Positions 1 through 7,745 of a stretch of DNA of 64,000 nt are shown piece after piece. The notes under the pieces are model-generated. The model saw only the letters and a list, made by a program, of their open reading frames with translations. It was not told the DNA's origin and searched no databases. The stretch's first letter is position 1; the number at the start of each line of letters is the position of its first letter. Source of the stretch: Butyrivibrio sp. INlla21 (GTDB lineage Bacteria > Bacillota > Clostridia > Lachnospirales > Lachnospiraceae); contig NZ_FPCC01000012.1 of assembly GCF_900116875.1 (NCBI RefSeq), positions 1-64,000 of the forward strand. The letters are read 5' to 3'. A program made the position numbers and the translations under genes.

Positions 1-192
1 AAACATATGAATGTGATCCGGGCATGCTTCGGCTTCAATTATCTCTATTCCCTTCCGCTTGCATAACTCACTTAGTATATGCCCTATATCTGCTCTTATT
101 TTTCCGTATACTACTTTTCTACGAAACTTGGGAGCAAATACTATATGATACTTACACTCCCATGTTGTATGTGCTAAACTGTTTTTATCCAT
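1..192 (-). CDS. tnpA: IS200-type transposase TnpA (partial, C-terminus outside window)
   Basis: Reading the minus strand from ATG at 192 gives 64 codons that run off the window. The start MDKNSLAHTTWECKYHIVFA, followed by PKFRRKV, is the classic N-terminus of Y1 (HUH) single-strand transposases. The visible end contains DHIHMF, the HUH metal-binding motif; the catalytic tyrosine would lie in the missing part. An AGGAGG Shine-Dalgarno at 202-207 supports this start. TnpA excises and inserts the element as single-stranded DNA. Whether the copy is intact cannot be judged from this window. Confidence 0.9.
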   Translation of the reverse strand, partial: MDKNSLAHTTWECKYHIVFAPKFRRKVVYGKIRADIGHILSELCKRKGIEIIEAEACPDHIHMF

Positions 193-198
193 CTATGG

Positions 199-213
199 AT
201 ACCTCCTAGGTAT
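199..213 (-). promoter_or_regulatory. RBS-sequestering hairpin of tnpA
   Basis: ATACCT at 199-204 pairs with AGGTAT at 208-213. The stem buries the AGGAGG ribosome binding site of tnpA (202-207 on the minus strand). RBS occlusion in the 5' UTR is known to keep IS200 transposase expression low; here the structure is seen directly and the effect is inferred. Confidence 0.6.
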
Positions 214-330
214 TATTTTGTGCGGTTGGCGAACCTGCACTTCATTATATACCTTGGGGGTTTTTTACTTGAAGCTAAAGCTTTCTGGGGACACACCTGC
301 ATAGCAGGTGGTTTATTTGTATCGCCGATA

Positions 331-363
331 CAAAAAAAGACCCCTGCATCATTTTTGATGCAG
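331..363 (-). terminator. Rho-independent terminator (leftward)
   Basis: A perfect 8-bp stem CTGCATCA (344-351) / TGATGCAG (356-363) with a 4-nt loop is followed on the minus strand by a T run (complement of A332-338). It sits about 90 nt downstream of the AICAR transformylase gene and probably ends the purine operon before the insertion sequence. Confidence 0.75.
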
Positions 364-453
364 AGATCTTTTAAAGTCCCTCTTAACTTAATGACATTGG
401 ATAAAAAAATCTGAGGTCTTTTTATCTTATTAAATCTTCTAAAGATGACATAA

Positions 454-1632
454 TCAGTGGTGGAACAAACGAAGTCCTGTGAATGCCATGACCATATCGT
501 GGCTGTTTGCTGCCTCGATTACGTTGTCATCACGAACAGATCCGCCGGGCTGAGCGATGTACTTTACGCCGCTCTTAAATGCTCTCTCAACATTGTCTCC
601 GAAGGGGAAGAATGCGTCTGAACCAAGAGCAACATCTGTGTTCTTATCAAGCCATGCTCTCTTTTCCTCTTCTGTAAATACTTCAGGCTTTTCTTTGAAG
701 ATATTCTGCCACTTGCCGTCTGCAAGAACATCCATGTAATCAGCACCGATATAAAGATCGATGGCATTGTCTCTGTCGGGTCTCTTGATGGTATCAAGGA
801 AAGGAAGATTAAGAACCTGAGGTGCCTGACGAAGGAACCAGTTGTCAGCCTTGGAACCTGCAAGTCTTGTGCAGTGGATTCTTGACTGCTGTCCTGCTCC
901 GATACCGATAGCCTGTCCGCCCTTAACGTAGCAAACAGAATTGGACTGTGTATATTTAAGTGTGATAAGTGCAATGATAAGGTCTATCTTAGCTGACTCA
1001 GGAAGCTCCTTGTTGTCTGTAACGATGTTTGTTAGCATGTCCTCACCGATCTCAATGAAGTTGTGTCCCTGCTCGAAAGTTACGCCAAATACCTGCTTCT
1101 TCTCGATAGCAGCGGGAACATAGTTCTCATCAATCTCGATAACAGCGTAGTTACCGCCCTTCTTAGCCTTAAGAACCGCAAGGGCCTCATCTGTGTAGCC
1201 GGGAGCGATGATTCCGTCTGAAACTTCTCTTTTTACAAGGTTTGCAGTATCAAGGTCGCAGACATCCGAAAGTGAGATGAAATCTCCGAATGATGACATT
1301 CTGTCGGCGCCACGTGCTCTTGCATAAGCGTTTGCAAGAGGTGAAAGCTCACCGAGATCCTCTACCCAATAGATCTTTTTCTCAATATCGGAAAGGGGTG
1401 TTCCTACAGCAGCACCTGCGGGTGATACGTGCTTGAAAGATGTAGCTGCGGGAAGTCCTGTAGCTTTCTTAAGCTCTGAAACAAGCTGCCATCCGTTGAG
1501 GGCATCGAGAAGGTTGATGTATCCGGGTCTTCCGTTAAGTACCTTGATGGGAAGGTCGCTTCCGTCCTCCATATATACTCTGGAAGGCTTCTGGTTGGGG
1601 TTACAGCCGTATTTAAGTTCTATTTCGTTCAT
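454..1632 (-). CDS. Stand-alone AICAR formyltransferase (PurH C-terminal-domain type)
   Basis: 392 aa. It transfers a formyl group from 10-formyl-THF to AICAR to give FAICAR, the penultimate step of de novo IMP synthesis. Seen: LKYGCNPNQ near residue 6 and the KHVSPAGAAVG segment, both typical of the PurH transformylase domain, plus a C-terminal GGSVRDD segment. The N-terminal IMP cyclohydrolase half of bifunctional PurH (about 510-590 aa in total) is absent; the upstream gene supplies that step with an unrelated fold. RBS AGGAGA precedes the ATG at 1632, and the gene lies 29 nt after its partner in one operon under a ZTP riboswitch. The function is well supported by family knowledge. Confidence 0.92.
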   Translation of the reverse strand: MNEIELKYGCNPNQKPSRVYMEDGSDLPIKVLNGRPGYINLLDALNGWQLVSELKKATGLPAATSFKHVSPAGAAVGTPLSDIEKKIYWVEDLGELSPLANAYARARGADRMSSFGDFISLSDVCDLDTANLVKREVSDGIIAPGYTDEALAVLKAKKGGNYAVIEIDENYVPAAIEKKQVFGVTFEQGHNFIEIGEDMLTNIVTDNKELPESAKIDLIIALITLKYTQSNSVCYVKGGQAIGIGAGQQSRIHCTRLAGSKADNWFLRQAPQVLNLPFLDTIKRPDRDNAIDLYIGADYMDVLADGKWQNIFKEKPEVFTEEEKRAWLDKNTDVALGSDAFFPFGDNVERAFKSGVKYIAQPGGSVRDDNVIEAANSHDMVMAFTGLRLFHH

Positions 1633-1661
1633 ACCGTTTTCTCCTATTATCCTACAAATAA

Positions 1662-2369
1662 TTATTTATTCTTGTTGATGATCCTTGACTCGTACTTACC
1701 TGTCTCGATGTCAATGAATCTTGTGAACAATGAAACCTTATTGTCCTCGTTGAGTGCGTTCCATACATTATTTGTGAATGTATCGATATCTCCCTCGATA
1801 TTAACGAGTGTAGGCTCACCCTCATAGCTGGGAAGAGGATTTCCGTCCTTCATATATGTATGGATAAAATAGCCTTCGCCTGCCTTGGGATTTTCGTAAG
1901 CAAATGTAAATCTATGGCAAGAAGAAGGATCTCCGTTGTTGCTCTTAAGAATTGACATTGCAAAATCATATTTGCCGTTTTCTACGTTCATGATGCCGGA
2001 AATACGAGGTGTGTAGTTGGGAGCGTCGGGCTCGAACTCTCTTGTGCGAAGAGCCTGCTCAAAAGTCTTGCCCTCTTTCATAAGATCGTAAACTGTATCT
2101 GTCTGATCGCCGTTGGTAACGATAGTTGAGTTACCGAGAACTCTTACGGGTGCGTAGATGATAAGGCTGGGATCTTCCATCTTGGAAGGATCGAATGCCT
2201 GAGTGCGGATACCTTCACCGTCTTCTACAAATACTCTGTTTCTTGAGTTTTCACTTCTTCCCATGATGAAGTAAGCGCATGCTGCCTTTTTGCCGTCAGC
2301 TGTAAGGCCGATAACGATGCCTCTTCCGGGGTAAGTGGTGCGTGAGATTTCTTGTTGTAAATTAACCAT
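1662..2369 (-). CDS. IMP cyclohydrolase, PurO-type
   Basis: 235 aa. It closes the ring of FAICAR to form IMP, the last step of purine synthesis. The sequence resembles the PurO family first known from archaea (Ntn-hydrolase-like fold): an N-terminal YPGRGIVIGLTADGK segment, a central MGRSENSRNR segment, and PRISGIMN later. It has no similarity to the PurH cyclohydrolase domain. It is the first gene after a ZTP riboswitch and precedes the AICAR transformylase, so the two together replace bifunctional PurH. RBS GGAGGACAG precedes the ATG at 2369. I am confident of the family and less certain of the best gene symbol. Confidence 0.88.
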   Translation of the reverse strand: MVNLQQEISRTTYPGRGIVIGLTADGKKAACAYFIMGRSENSRNRVFVEDGEGIRTQAFDPSKMEDPSLIIYAPVRVLGNSTIVTNGDQTDTVYDLMKEGKTFEQALRTREFEPDAPNYTPRISGIMNVENGKYDFAMSILKSNNGDPSSCHRFTFAYENPKAGEGYFIHTYMKDGNPLPSYEGEPTLVNIEGDIDTFTNNVWNALNEDNKVSLFTRFIDIETGKYESRIINKNK

Positions 2370-2401
2370 ATCTGTCCTCCATTTAAATGAATCACATGCT
2401 T

Positions 2402-2474
2402 CACTAAACTCGAAAAAACCTCGTTAAGTGAACATGTGTGGCTCGCACTAAGCTCGACAATACCTCGCTAAGTG
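2402..2474 (-). repeat. Two tandem 29-nt imperfect repeats in the purO/purH leader
   Basis: On the minus strand two copies (2474-2446 and 2430-2402) share the pattern CACTTARCGAGG, five variable bases, then TCGAGYTTAGTG, spaced 15 nt apart (period 44). Each copy can fold on itself because its two ends are nearly complementary, with one T-T mismatch. They lie between the riboswitch terminator and the start codon, so they are transcribed only in the ON state. Function unknown. Confidence 0.7.
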
Positions 2475-2479
2475 CTCTG

Positions 2480-2595
2480 CACAAAAATACCGCCTGGGAA
2501 ACCACAAAAAGCGGTTGCCCAGGCGGTCGACATTCATTATTATTCTCCATACTCCCTCGTGGTTACCCACTTATCCGCCAGTTGTATGGACACAT
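2480..2595 (-). ncRNA. ZTP (pfl) riboswitch with overlapping terminator
   Basis: The minus strand reads CCATACAACTGGCGG (P1 5' side), then GTGGGTAACCAC, GGGAGTATGG (P1 3' side), and later CCGCCTGGGCA, the hallmark conserved block of the ZTP/pfl motif. P1 pairs 2584-2589 with 2547-2552. The conserved CCGCCTGGG (2518-2526) can instead pair with CCCAGGCGG (2490-2498), followed by TATTTTTGT: a perfect 9-bp terminator that would remove part of the aptamer. Binding of ZTP/AICAR-ribotide, which accumulates when folate is short, would block termination and turn on the AICAR-consuming genes downstream. Confidence 0.93.
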
Positions 2596-2597
2596 AT

Positions 2598-2626
2598 AAC
2601 ATACACTTTTGCTTAAAAAAAATCAA
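2598..2626 (-). promoter_or_regulatory. Promoter of the purine riboswitch transcript
   Basis: TTGATT (2626-2621) and TATGTT (2603-2598) are separated by exactly 17 nt on the minus strand, just upstream of the riboswitch P1 helix. This is sequence-based; no start site has been measured. Confidence 0.55.
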
Positions 2627-2657
2627 TGTAAAAAATCACCAAAGATTTTTTATATGA

Positions 2658-3419
2658 TTACTTAAACGGATTTTCCGTAACTCCCCTCGCCATACAAAGG
2701 CATGAAGTTGCGCCCCTGTAGGAAAGCGGATTTCCGTCTATATCCGTAACCTTGCAGCCTGCTTCCGATGCGATAAGCGCAGCTGCGGCGTAGTCCCAGA
2801 GCTGGATCTTAAGTTCAAAATATAAGCTCGTTCTTCCAAGCGCCGTACAGCACATATCCCATGCAGCCGTACCGGATCTTCTGAGGTCTACGCATTTAGG
2901 AAGTAGCTCTTTTGCCATCTCAAACGACTTGTCCCTAAGCTCAGTGTAATACGGAGCCGTTCCGAATACCGCCAGGGAGTCGGACAGGGGCGCATTGGAG
3001 GACATGATCTTTTCACCATTCATGTACGCGCCCTGTCCAATAACAGAGGAAAAAAGCATTTCATCGTAAGGGTTATAAACTACAGCCATATATGGTTTCC
3101 CGTCTTTTAAAAGACCTATCGAAACCACAGAAGGTCTGTATTCAAAAATAAAATTACTTGTTCCGTCGATAGGGTCGAGAACAAAACAATATCCGCTGCT
3201 CATTTTTTCCGAAAAGACATCCTGTCCGTCCTCTTCTCCGAGAAACGCCGCTTCGGGAAGGACTTCCTTAAGTCTTTCTATCAAAAAAGCCTGAATCTTC
3301 TCATCAGTCTCGGTGCAAAAATTGGCGTGCCCCTCTTTTTCCATAACCTTGGGACGTTTCGCACTGACCATTATATTTCCCGCATCTTTTGCAACTTCAA
3401 TAATTTTCTCAATTAACAT
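2658..3419 (-). CDS. Inositol-monophosphatase-family phosphatase
   Basis: 253 aa. A metal-dependent phosphatase of the SuhB/IMPase family. The motifs GEEDG (about residue 70), DPIDGTSNF (about 92-100) and WDYAAAALI (about 208) supply the Mg2+-binding acidic residues. Family substrates include inositol phosphate, sugar phosphates and 3'-phosphoadenosine phosphate, and the sequence alone does not choose. It is the last gene of the leftward sugar/polyol transport operon, 45 nt after a small membrane-protein gene, so a role in removing phosphate from a polyol or sugar phosphate is a reasonable inference. It could instead be a housekeeping gene that happens to be adjacent. Confidence 0.85.
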   Translation of the reverse strand: MLIEKIIEVAKDAGNIMVSAKRPKVMEKEGHANFCTETDEKIQAFLIERLKEVLPEAAFLGEEDGQDVFSEKMSSGYCFVLDPIDGTSNFIFEYRPSVVSIGLLKDGKPYMAVVYNPYDEMLFSSVIGQGAYMNGEKIMSSNAPLSDSLAVFGTAPYYTELRDKSFEMAKELLPKCVDLRRSGTAAWDMCCTALGRTSLYFELKIQLWDYAAAALIASEAGCKVTDIDGNPLSYRGATSCLCMARGVTENPFK

Positions 3420-3464
3420 CTGATATCTCCGCTTGTTCTTTTTTTCTAAAATAATAACTCCATA

Positions 3465-3578
3465 TTATTCCTTGAACAAGCTGTGTACGATAGCGATGAT
3501 ATTCCATACAGAGCCCCAGATCTGCCAAGCAAGGAGCAAAAGTAATACTATAGAAGCTACGCTTAAGATTATATTCAT
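3465..3578 (-). CDS. Small membrane protein, 37 aa
   Basis: ATG at 3578 is preceded by GGGAGGAATTGTG, a strong RBS, 15 nt after the stop of the upstream ABC ATPase gene. The product begins MNIILSVASIVLLLLLAWQI and continues WGSVWNIIAIVHSLFKE: one hydrophobic helix of about 20 residues with a short amphipathic tail. It is the penultimate gene of the transport operon. The rhizobial glycerol ABC operon, which also has two ATPases, likewise carries a small membrane protein of unknown role (GlpU). An accessory subunit of the transporter is plausible but unproven. Confidence 0.7.
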   Translation of the reverse strand: MNIILSVASIVLLLLLAWQIWGSVWNIIAIVHSLFKE

Positions 3579-3593
3579 CACAATTCCTCCCTA

Positions 3594-4715
3594 TCAGTTC
3601 TTTTCTCTAATACGATCACCGGTCTCGATATCGAAAAGGTGTGTCTTTTCTTCGCGAACTTCGAGCTTTATAACGTCGCCTCTCTTGTAGCGCTTCTCAT
3701 CTTCCGTGATAAGCATCATGAGCACGTCACCTACGCGGACACCTATTCTTCTCTCATCTCCGAGATTCTCAAAAGTAGCGATCTCTTCGGAAGTTCCCTG
3801 TGAATCGGGTCCGCCGATAAGAACGTCCATAGGACGAACGCCCATCTTGCAGCAGAAGCCGTCACTTACAACACTGTAGTATCTCTTCGGCACTGCGATC
3901 TGAAGATTGGAATCCTCGAATGTAAAGAAGAAAGTTCCGTCTTTATTAATGATCGTAGTCTCCAAAATATTCATTGGAGGCTCACCGATGAAGGATGCAA
4001 CAAACTCATTGGCGGGATCGTCATAAACTTCCGTAGGTGTTCCAAACTGCTGAAGCACACCGAAGTTGATGATGGCGATCTTATCCGCAAGTGACATAGC
4101 CTCAAGCTGATCGTGTGTAACGTAAACCGTTGTACATTTGATCTTATTGATAAGACGCTTGATCTCGGTACGCATTGCCTGACGTGCCTTACCGTCAAGG
4201 TGAGATAAAGGCTCGTCCATAAGAAGAAGCTCAGGCTCTCTGATGATGGCTCTTGCGATATTAACACGCTGCTTCTGTCCACCCGAAAGTTTAACGGGCA
4301 TCTTATCAAGAAGGTCGTCTATCTGCATGAGAGGAGCGATCTCGCGAACCTTTTTGTCTATCTCATCCTTCGGAACGCCTTTTGCTCTCATGTTGAACGC
4401 AACGTTTCCGTATACGTTAAGAGGCGGATACATCGCGTAATCTTCAAATGCAAGTCCGATATTTCTGTCCTTGGGGTGAAGCTTGTTTACAAGTCTGTCT
4501 CCGATATAGATTTCTCCGTCAGTAATCTCCTCAAGTCCTGCGATCATTCGCAGAGTTGTTGTTTTTCCGCATCCGGAAGGACCGAGTAATGCGACAAATT
4601 CGCCCTGTTCACAAACAAGGTTTAAGTCTTTTACCGCAAAATCGTTCTTGATCTTTTTCTTTTTACCTGAATTATCATATCTTTTATAAAGATGATTAAG
4701 TGTTAATCCGGCCAT
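3594..4715 (-). CDS. ABC transporter ATP-binding protein (second of pair), CUT1/MalK-like
   Basis: 373 aa. Energises uptake together with the adjacent permeases. Seen: Walker A GPSGCGKTTT (about residue 44), intact signature LSGGQKQR (about 143), Walker B LLLMDEPLSHLD, H-loop VYVTHDQLEAM, and a C-terminal MalK/UgpC-type beta-barrel (about residues 245-373). Its start overlaps the previous gene's stop as TAATG, so the two ATPases are translationally coupled. Having two non-identical MalK-type ATPases in one operon suggests a heterodimer, as in GlpS/GlpT glycerol transporters. Confidence 0.93.
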   Translation of the reverse strand: MAGLTLNHLYKRYDNSGKKKKIKNDFAVKDLNLVCEQGEFVALLGPSGCGKTTTLRMIAGLEEITDGEIYIGDRLVNKLHPKDRNIGLAFEDYAMYPPLNVYGNVAFNMRAKGVPKDEIDKKVREIAPLMQIDDLLDKMPVKLSGGQKQRVNIARAIIREPELLLMDEPLSHLDGKARQAMRTEIKRLINKIKCTTVYVTHDQLEAMSLADKIAIINFGVLQQFGTPTEVYDDPANEFVASFIGEPPMNILETTIINKDGTFFFTFEDSNLQIAVPKRYYSVVSDGFCCKMGVRPMDVLIGGPDSQGTSEEIATFENLGDERRIGVRVGDVLMMLITEDEKRYKRGDVIKLEVREEKTHLFDIETGDRIREKN

Positions 4716-5878
4716 TATTCTTCCTCCTTTGATGCAGCGAGTGCAATAAAGCTTGCCTCATCGTAACGAACTATATATTCTTTGCTCTCAAAGTCAAAGA
4801 GGATTATATGATCCATTTCGAGTTTAATATAAACGTCACTGTCAATCTGAACATTCAGACCGTTGGGCGCTATCATGCGCAGCTGATAATCTCCGCACTC
4901 CGCAACGATAACGGACTTATTTCCGATACTTTCGTAGCTGTATACTGTGCTTCTGAAATAACCTTCCTTAGGTTCAAAAGAGTATTTGACATTCTGTGGA
5001 CGTATTCCGATATCGCAGCGGATAATACCCTGCTCTTTTATCATGGAATAAACTCTTTCATCCTTCGGAAGCTCAAGAGTAACCTCTTCGCCGCATACAT
5101 TCACCTTGGCATCAAAGCCGTCATTGGTTGCAGCTATAGTTGCTCCAAAGATATTTATCTGAGGCTCGCCCATAAGCTGCGCGGTGAACTCATTGCAAGG
5201 CATGTAGTAGATCTCATCACCTGTACCTATCTGAACGATCTGTCCTTTATTGATAATGGCGATACGGTCGCCAAGCGCCATTGCTTCCATAAAGTCATGT
5301 GTTACATAGATACATGTCGATCCCAGGTTTGCCTGCATCTCTTTAAGCTCTGTACGCATTGAGTTACGAAGCTTGGCATCGAGGTGCGCCAAAGGCTCAT
5401 CCATAAGGAATACGTTGGGAGTACGAACAAGAGCTCGTCCCATTGCCACTCTCTGCTTCTGTCCGTTTGAAAGCTGGCTCGGAAGTCTCTCAAGAAGATT
5501 TTCCATCTTCATTATCTTGGCTGCATTTTTAACTCTTTCAGCGATCTCTTCTTCGCTTGTCTTGTAAAGCTTACTTCTAAGAGCCGATGCCATGTTGTCA
5601 TATACGGTCATCTGCGGATAAAGCGCATAGTTTTCAAAAACCATCGCAACATTGCGGTGTGCGGGATCCGTAAGATTCATTACTTCATCGCCAAACTTAA
5701 CAACGCCTTCATCCGGCATTGCTATTCCCGCGATACAATTCAAAATAGTTGTCTTTCCTGCGCCGGCAGGTCCGAACAATACAAAAAACTCTTTATCTTT
5801 AACGTCAATTGTGATTCCATCAAGTGCCTGAACTTTGCCGAAGGCCTTCTTGACATTCTCAAGTTGTATTCTTGCCAT
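4715..5878 (-). CDS. ABC transporter ATP-binding protein (first of pair), degenerate signature
   Basis: 387 aa. Same architecture as the next gene: nucleotide-binding domain in the first 240 residues and a MalK-like regulatory domain behind. Walker A is GPAGAGKTT and Walker B is NVFLMDEPLAHLD, both usable, but the signature is LSNGQKQR instead of LSGGQ. In asymmetric ABC pairs one ATP site is often weakened like this. It lies 9 nt after the permease gene and ends in a TAATG overlap with its partner. The transported substrate is inferred from neighbours (pentitol or similar), not from this sequence. Confidence 0.92.
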   Translation of the reverse strand: MARIQLENVKKAFGKVQALDGITIDVKDKEFFVLFGPAGAGKTTILNCIAGIAMPDEGVVKFGDEVMNLTDPAHRNVAMVFENYALYPQMTVYDNMASALRSKLYKTSEEEIAERVKNAAKIMKMENLLERLPSQLSNGQKQRVAMGRALVRTPNVFLMDEPLAHLDAKLRNSMRTELKEMQANLGSTCIYVTHDFMEAMALGDRIAIINKGQIVQIGTGDEIYYMPCNEFTAQLMGEPQINIFGATIAATNDGFDAKVNVCGEEVTLELPKDERVYSMIKEQGIIRCDIGIRPQNVKYSFEPKEGYFRSTVYSYESIGNKSVIVAECGDYQLRMIAPNGLNVQIDSDVYIKLEMDHIILFDFESKEYIVRYDEASFIALAASKEEE

Positions 5879-5887
5879 AAGTCCTCC

Positions 5888-6712
5888 TTAACCTTTAACG
5901 GCACCAAAGCTGAGTCCACGAACGAGATGCTTCTGAATGCAAAGTGCAAAGATCACAGCAGGCAGAGCCGATACTGTTGAAGCAACCGCAAGCTGTCCAT
6001 AGTGAGCACTGTCGGTACCTAAGTATTTCATGATCGCAACGGTTACAGGGTACACCTTGTTGCTTGAAAGAATGAGCGGGAAAGTGAAGGAATTCCAAGC
6101 AAATATAAAGGCGAGGAGCGCTGACGAAACCAAACCGGGCTTGATCAGAGGAATCAGCATCTTGAAAAAGATCTGGTACCAGCTGTAACCGTCGACCTGA
6201 GCCGCATATTCAATCTCTACCGAGATGTCCTCGAAATATCCGCGGACAACCCATATCAAAAGAGGAAGTGATATTAGCTGGTAAACCCATATAAGGCCCA
6301 CATAGCTGTCATAAAGACCGATTTTTTGGTAGATCATGAAAAGTGGCAGAACAACCAATATTTCGGGTGCAAATTTATAAGAAAGAATCTGGAATGCCAA
6401 TTCTTCTTTTCTCGGGAAATTGTATCTTGCAAGCGCATATGCCGCAGGGACACCTACGAGCACCGATACCAAAACCGCACCGCCCGATACTATAACGCTG
6501 TCAAGGATGTATCTTGCGTAGTTGGAACGAAGAAGTACTTCCTGATAGTTTGCAAGTGTGGGGTGGAACAAAAATGTTGTTGTAAATACTTCCGTATCTG
6601 ACTTAAAAGTTATAAGCACCATCCAAATAAGAGGGAAGAGCGCAAATATCGCATATACGATAAGTAAGAAGTTTTGAAGCACATATAGTGCTCTCTGTTT
6701 TCCTGTCTTCAT
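5888..6712 (-). CDS. Carbohydrate ABC transporter permease, MalG type
   Basis: 274 aa with about six membrane helices. The EAA loop that docks onto the ATPase is visible as EYAAQVDGYSWYQIFFKMLI followed by PLIKPGL (about residues 175-200). The MalG-type C-terminus ends RGLSFGAVKG. It forms the channel with the upstream permease, 12 nt away in the same operon. The family is clear; the substrate is inferred from linked dehydrogenase, kinase and epimerase genes. Confidence 0.92.
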   Translation of the reverse strand: MKTGKQRALYVLQNFLLIVYAIFALFPLIWMVLITFKSDTEVFTTTFLFHPTLANYQEVLLRSNYARYILDSVIVSGGAVLVSVLVGVPAAYALARYNFPRKEELAFQILSYKFAPEILVVLPLFMIYQKIGLYDSYVGLIWVYQLISLPLLIWVVRGYFEDISVEIEYAAQVDGYSWYQIFFKMLIPLIKPGLVSSALLAFIFAWNSFTFPLILSSNKVYPVTVAIMKYLGTDSAHYGQLAVASTVSALPAVIFALCIQKHLVRGLSFGAVKG

Positions 6713-6724
6713 CTTGCTCCTCCT

Positions 6725-7657
6725 TTACTCTTCCAGACCTGCGGCCTGCTTCTGTGCAGTACGCTGTAAGTTTACGATACGTTTTGCGGCAATGTTGATA
6801 ATAAGCCAAAGAACCAGAATAAACGGTATTGCCGCACCAAACTTCTGGAATTTGAAGCCTTTCTGATATGCGGTAAGTGAAAGAGACATCAGCGCGTTTC
6901 CCGGGCCTCCCTTTGTAAGCGCAAAGATTATCGCATATTCCTGAAGTGCCGCCATGAAGCGGAACAAAAGTGCAATGTAAAGACTTGGCTTAAGCATCGG
7001 AAGTGTGAGGTTTGTAAAGTTAAACCATGCGCTTCCTCCGTCTATAAGTGCCGATTCGAAAGGTGACTTCGGAAGTGACTGAAGTCCTGCCAGAACCAGC
7101 AAGATAATAAATGCGGTATTGATCCATACGTCTATAATAATTACCGTCAGCATAGCCGTTCCCGGTGCTGCAGCCCAAGGGAAGTTGTATACGCCGAATA
7201 TATTCAAAAGCTTTTCAACAATACCTACCGAACTGTTCAGCATAAGCTGCCATACGATCGTCGCCGTAACGGGTGCGATCATAAGCGGAAAAACAAGCAG
7301 AACTCGAAGTACTTTTGAAAGCCCATTATTCAAATTATTAAGTAAAATAGCGACTCCAAGACCTATAAGCATTTCCAATACCGTGGAAATGACACCGTAC
7401 ATTAATGAAATTTTTACTGCTCCCCAGAACGCAGGGTCTCCCAACATGCTTACCCAGTTGCTTATACCTATGAATTTGTGAGTGGGAAGTTTAAAAGAAT
7501 AATTAGTAAGTGAATACCAAATTGCCATTGCAAAGGGAACCATGATTCCGATTGTAATGATGAGTGAAGGTGCAACGATCAAATAGGGTCTTAAACGTGT
7601 CGAAAACGGCACTTTGTTCAGTTCGGATTTACCGTTGCTCTTGTTCTTTGCGGTCAT
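6725..7657 (-). CDS. Carbohydrate ABC transporter permease, MalF type
   Basis: 310 aa. The N-terminal segment (residues 1-25) is polar and basic, followed by six hydrophobic helices. The EAA motif is ESALIDGGSAWFNFTNLTLP (about residues 205-224) followed by MLKPSL. It is the first of the two permeases after the binding protein. The SBP-permease gap contains a stem-loop (7687-7712) that would lower permease expression relative to the binding protein. Confidence 0.92.
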   Translation of the reverse strand: MTAKNKSNGKSELNKVPFSTRLRPYLIVAPSLIITIGIMVPFAMAIWYSLTNYSFKLPTHKFIGISNWVSMLGDPAFWGAVKISLMYGVISTVLEMLIGLGVAILLNNLNNGLSKVLRVLLVFPLMIAPVTATIVWQLMLNSSVGIVEKLLNIFGVYNFPWAAAPGTAMLTVIIIDVWINTAFIILLVLAGLQSLPKSPFESALIDGGSAWFNFTNLTLPMLKPSLYIALLFRFMAALQEYAIIFALTKGGPGNALMSLSLTAYQKGFKFQKFGAAIPFILVLWLIINIAAKRIVNLQRTAQKQAAGLEE

Positions 7658-7686
7658 GTCTACACCTCATACATTATTCAAAACAT

Positions 7687-7712
7687 CACGGGGGAAAATT
7701 GCCTCCCCCGTG
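7687..7712 (-). terminator. Intercistronic stem-loop (partial terminator) between SBP and permease genes
   Basis: CACGGGGG (7687-7694) pairs with CCCCCGTG (7705-7712), a perfect 8-bp GC-rich stem followed on the minus strand by ATGTTTTG, which lacks a long T run. It probably lets some transcription through and stabilises the upstream SBP message, giving excess binding protein. This arrangement is common in binding-protein operons. Confidence 0.65.
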
Positions 7713-7745
7713 CGTTTTGTGTTAGTTTTTTACTTCTTTTTCAGA

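Larger units (their letters stand above)
1..310 (-). mobile_element. IS200/IS605-family element, truncated by window edge
   Basis: The element is recognised from its tnpA gene (1-192) and from short subterminal hairpins upstream of it: GGTT/AACC at 224-235 and a 7-bp stem CACCTGC-ATA-GCAGGTG at 294-310. Such hairpins are typical of the ends processed by HUH transposases of this family. The exact boundary is not determined; 310 is the last hairpin seen and is only an estimate. No tnpB is visible here, but it could lie beyond the window. Confidence 0.5.

Noticed and set aside
24..209. Rightward 61-aa frame at the left edge
   Set aside because: It is antisense to the clear tnpA frame with its RBS and HUH motif.
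2402..2474. CRISPR array
   Set aside because: Only two imperfect repeats with a 15-nt spacer and no cas genes in the window; no other CRISPR-like array was seen.
2472..2657. Rightward 61-aa frame over the purine leader
   Set aside because: It lies on the opposite strand of the ZTP riboswitch and its promoter; no RBS and no recognisable protein.
4808..5362. 184-aa rightward frame
   Set aside because: Antisense to the MalK-like ATPase gene, whose motifs are intact; no RBS or domain.
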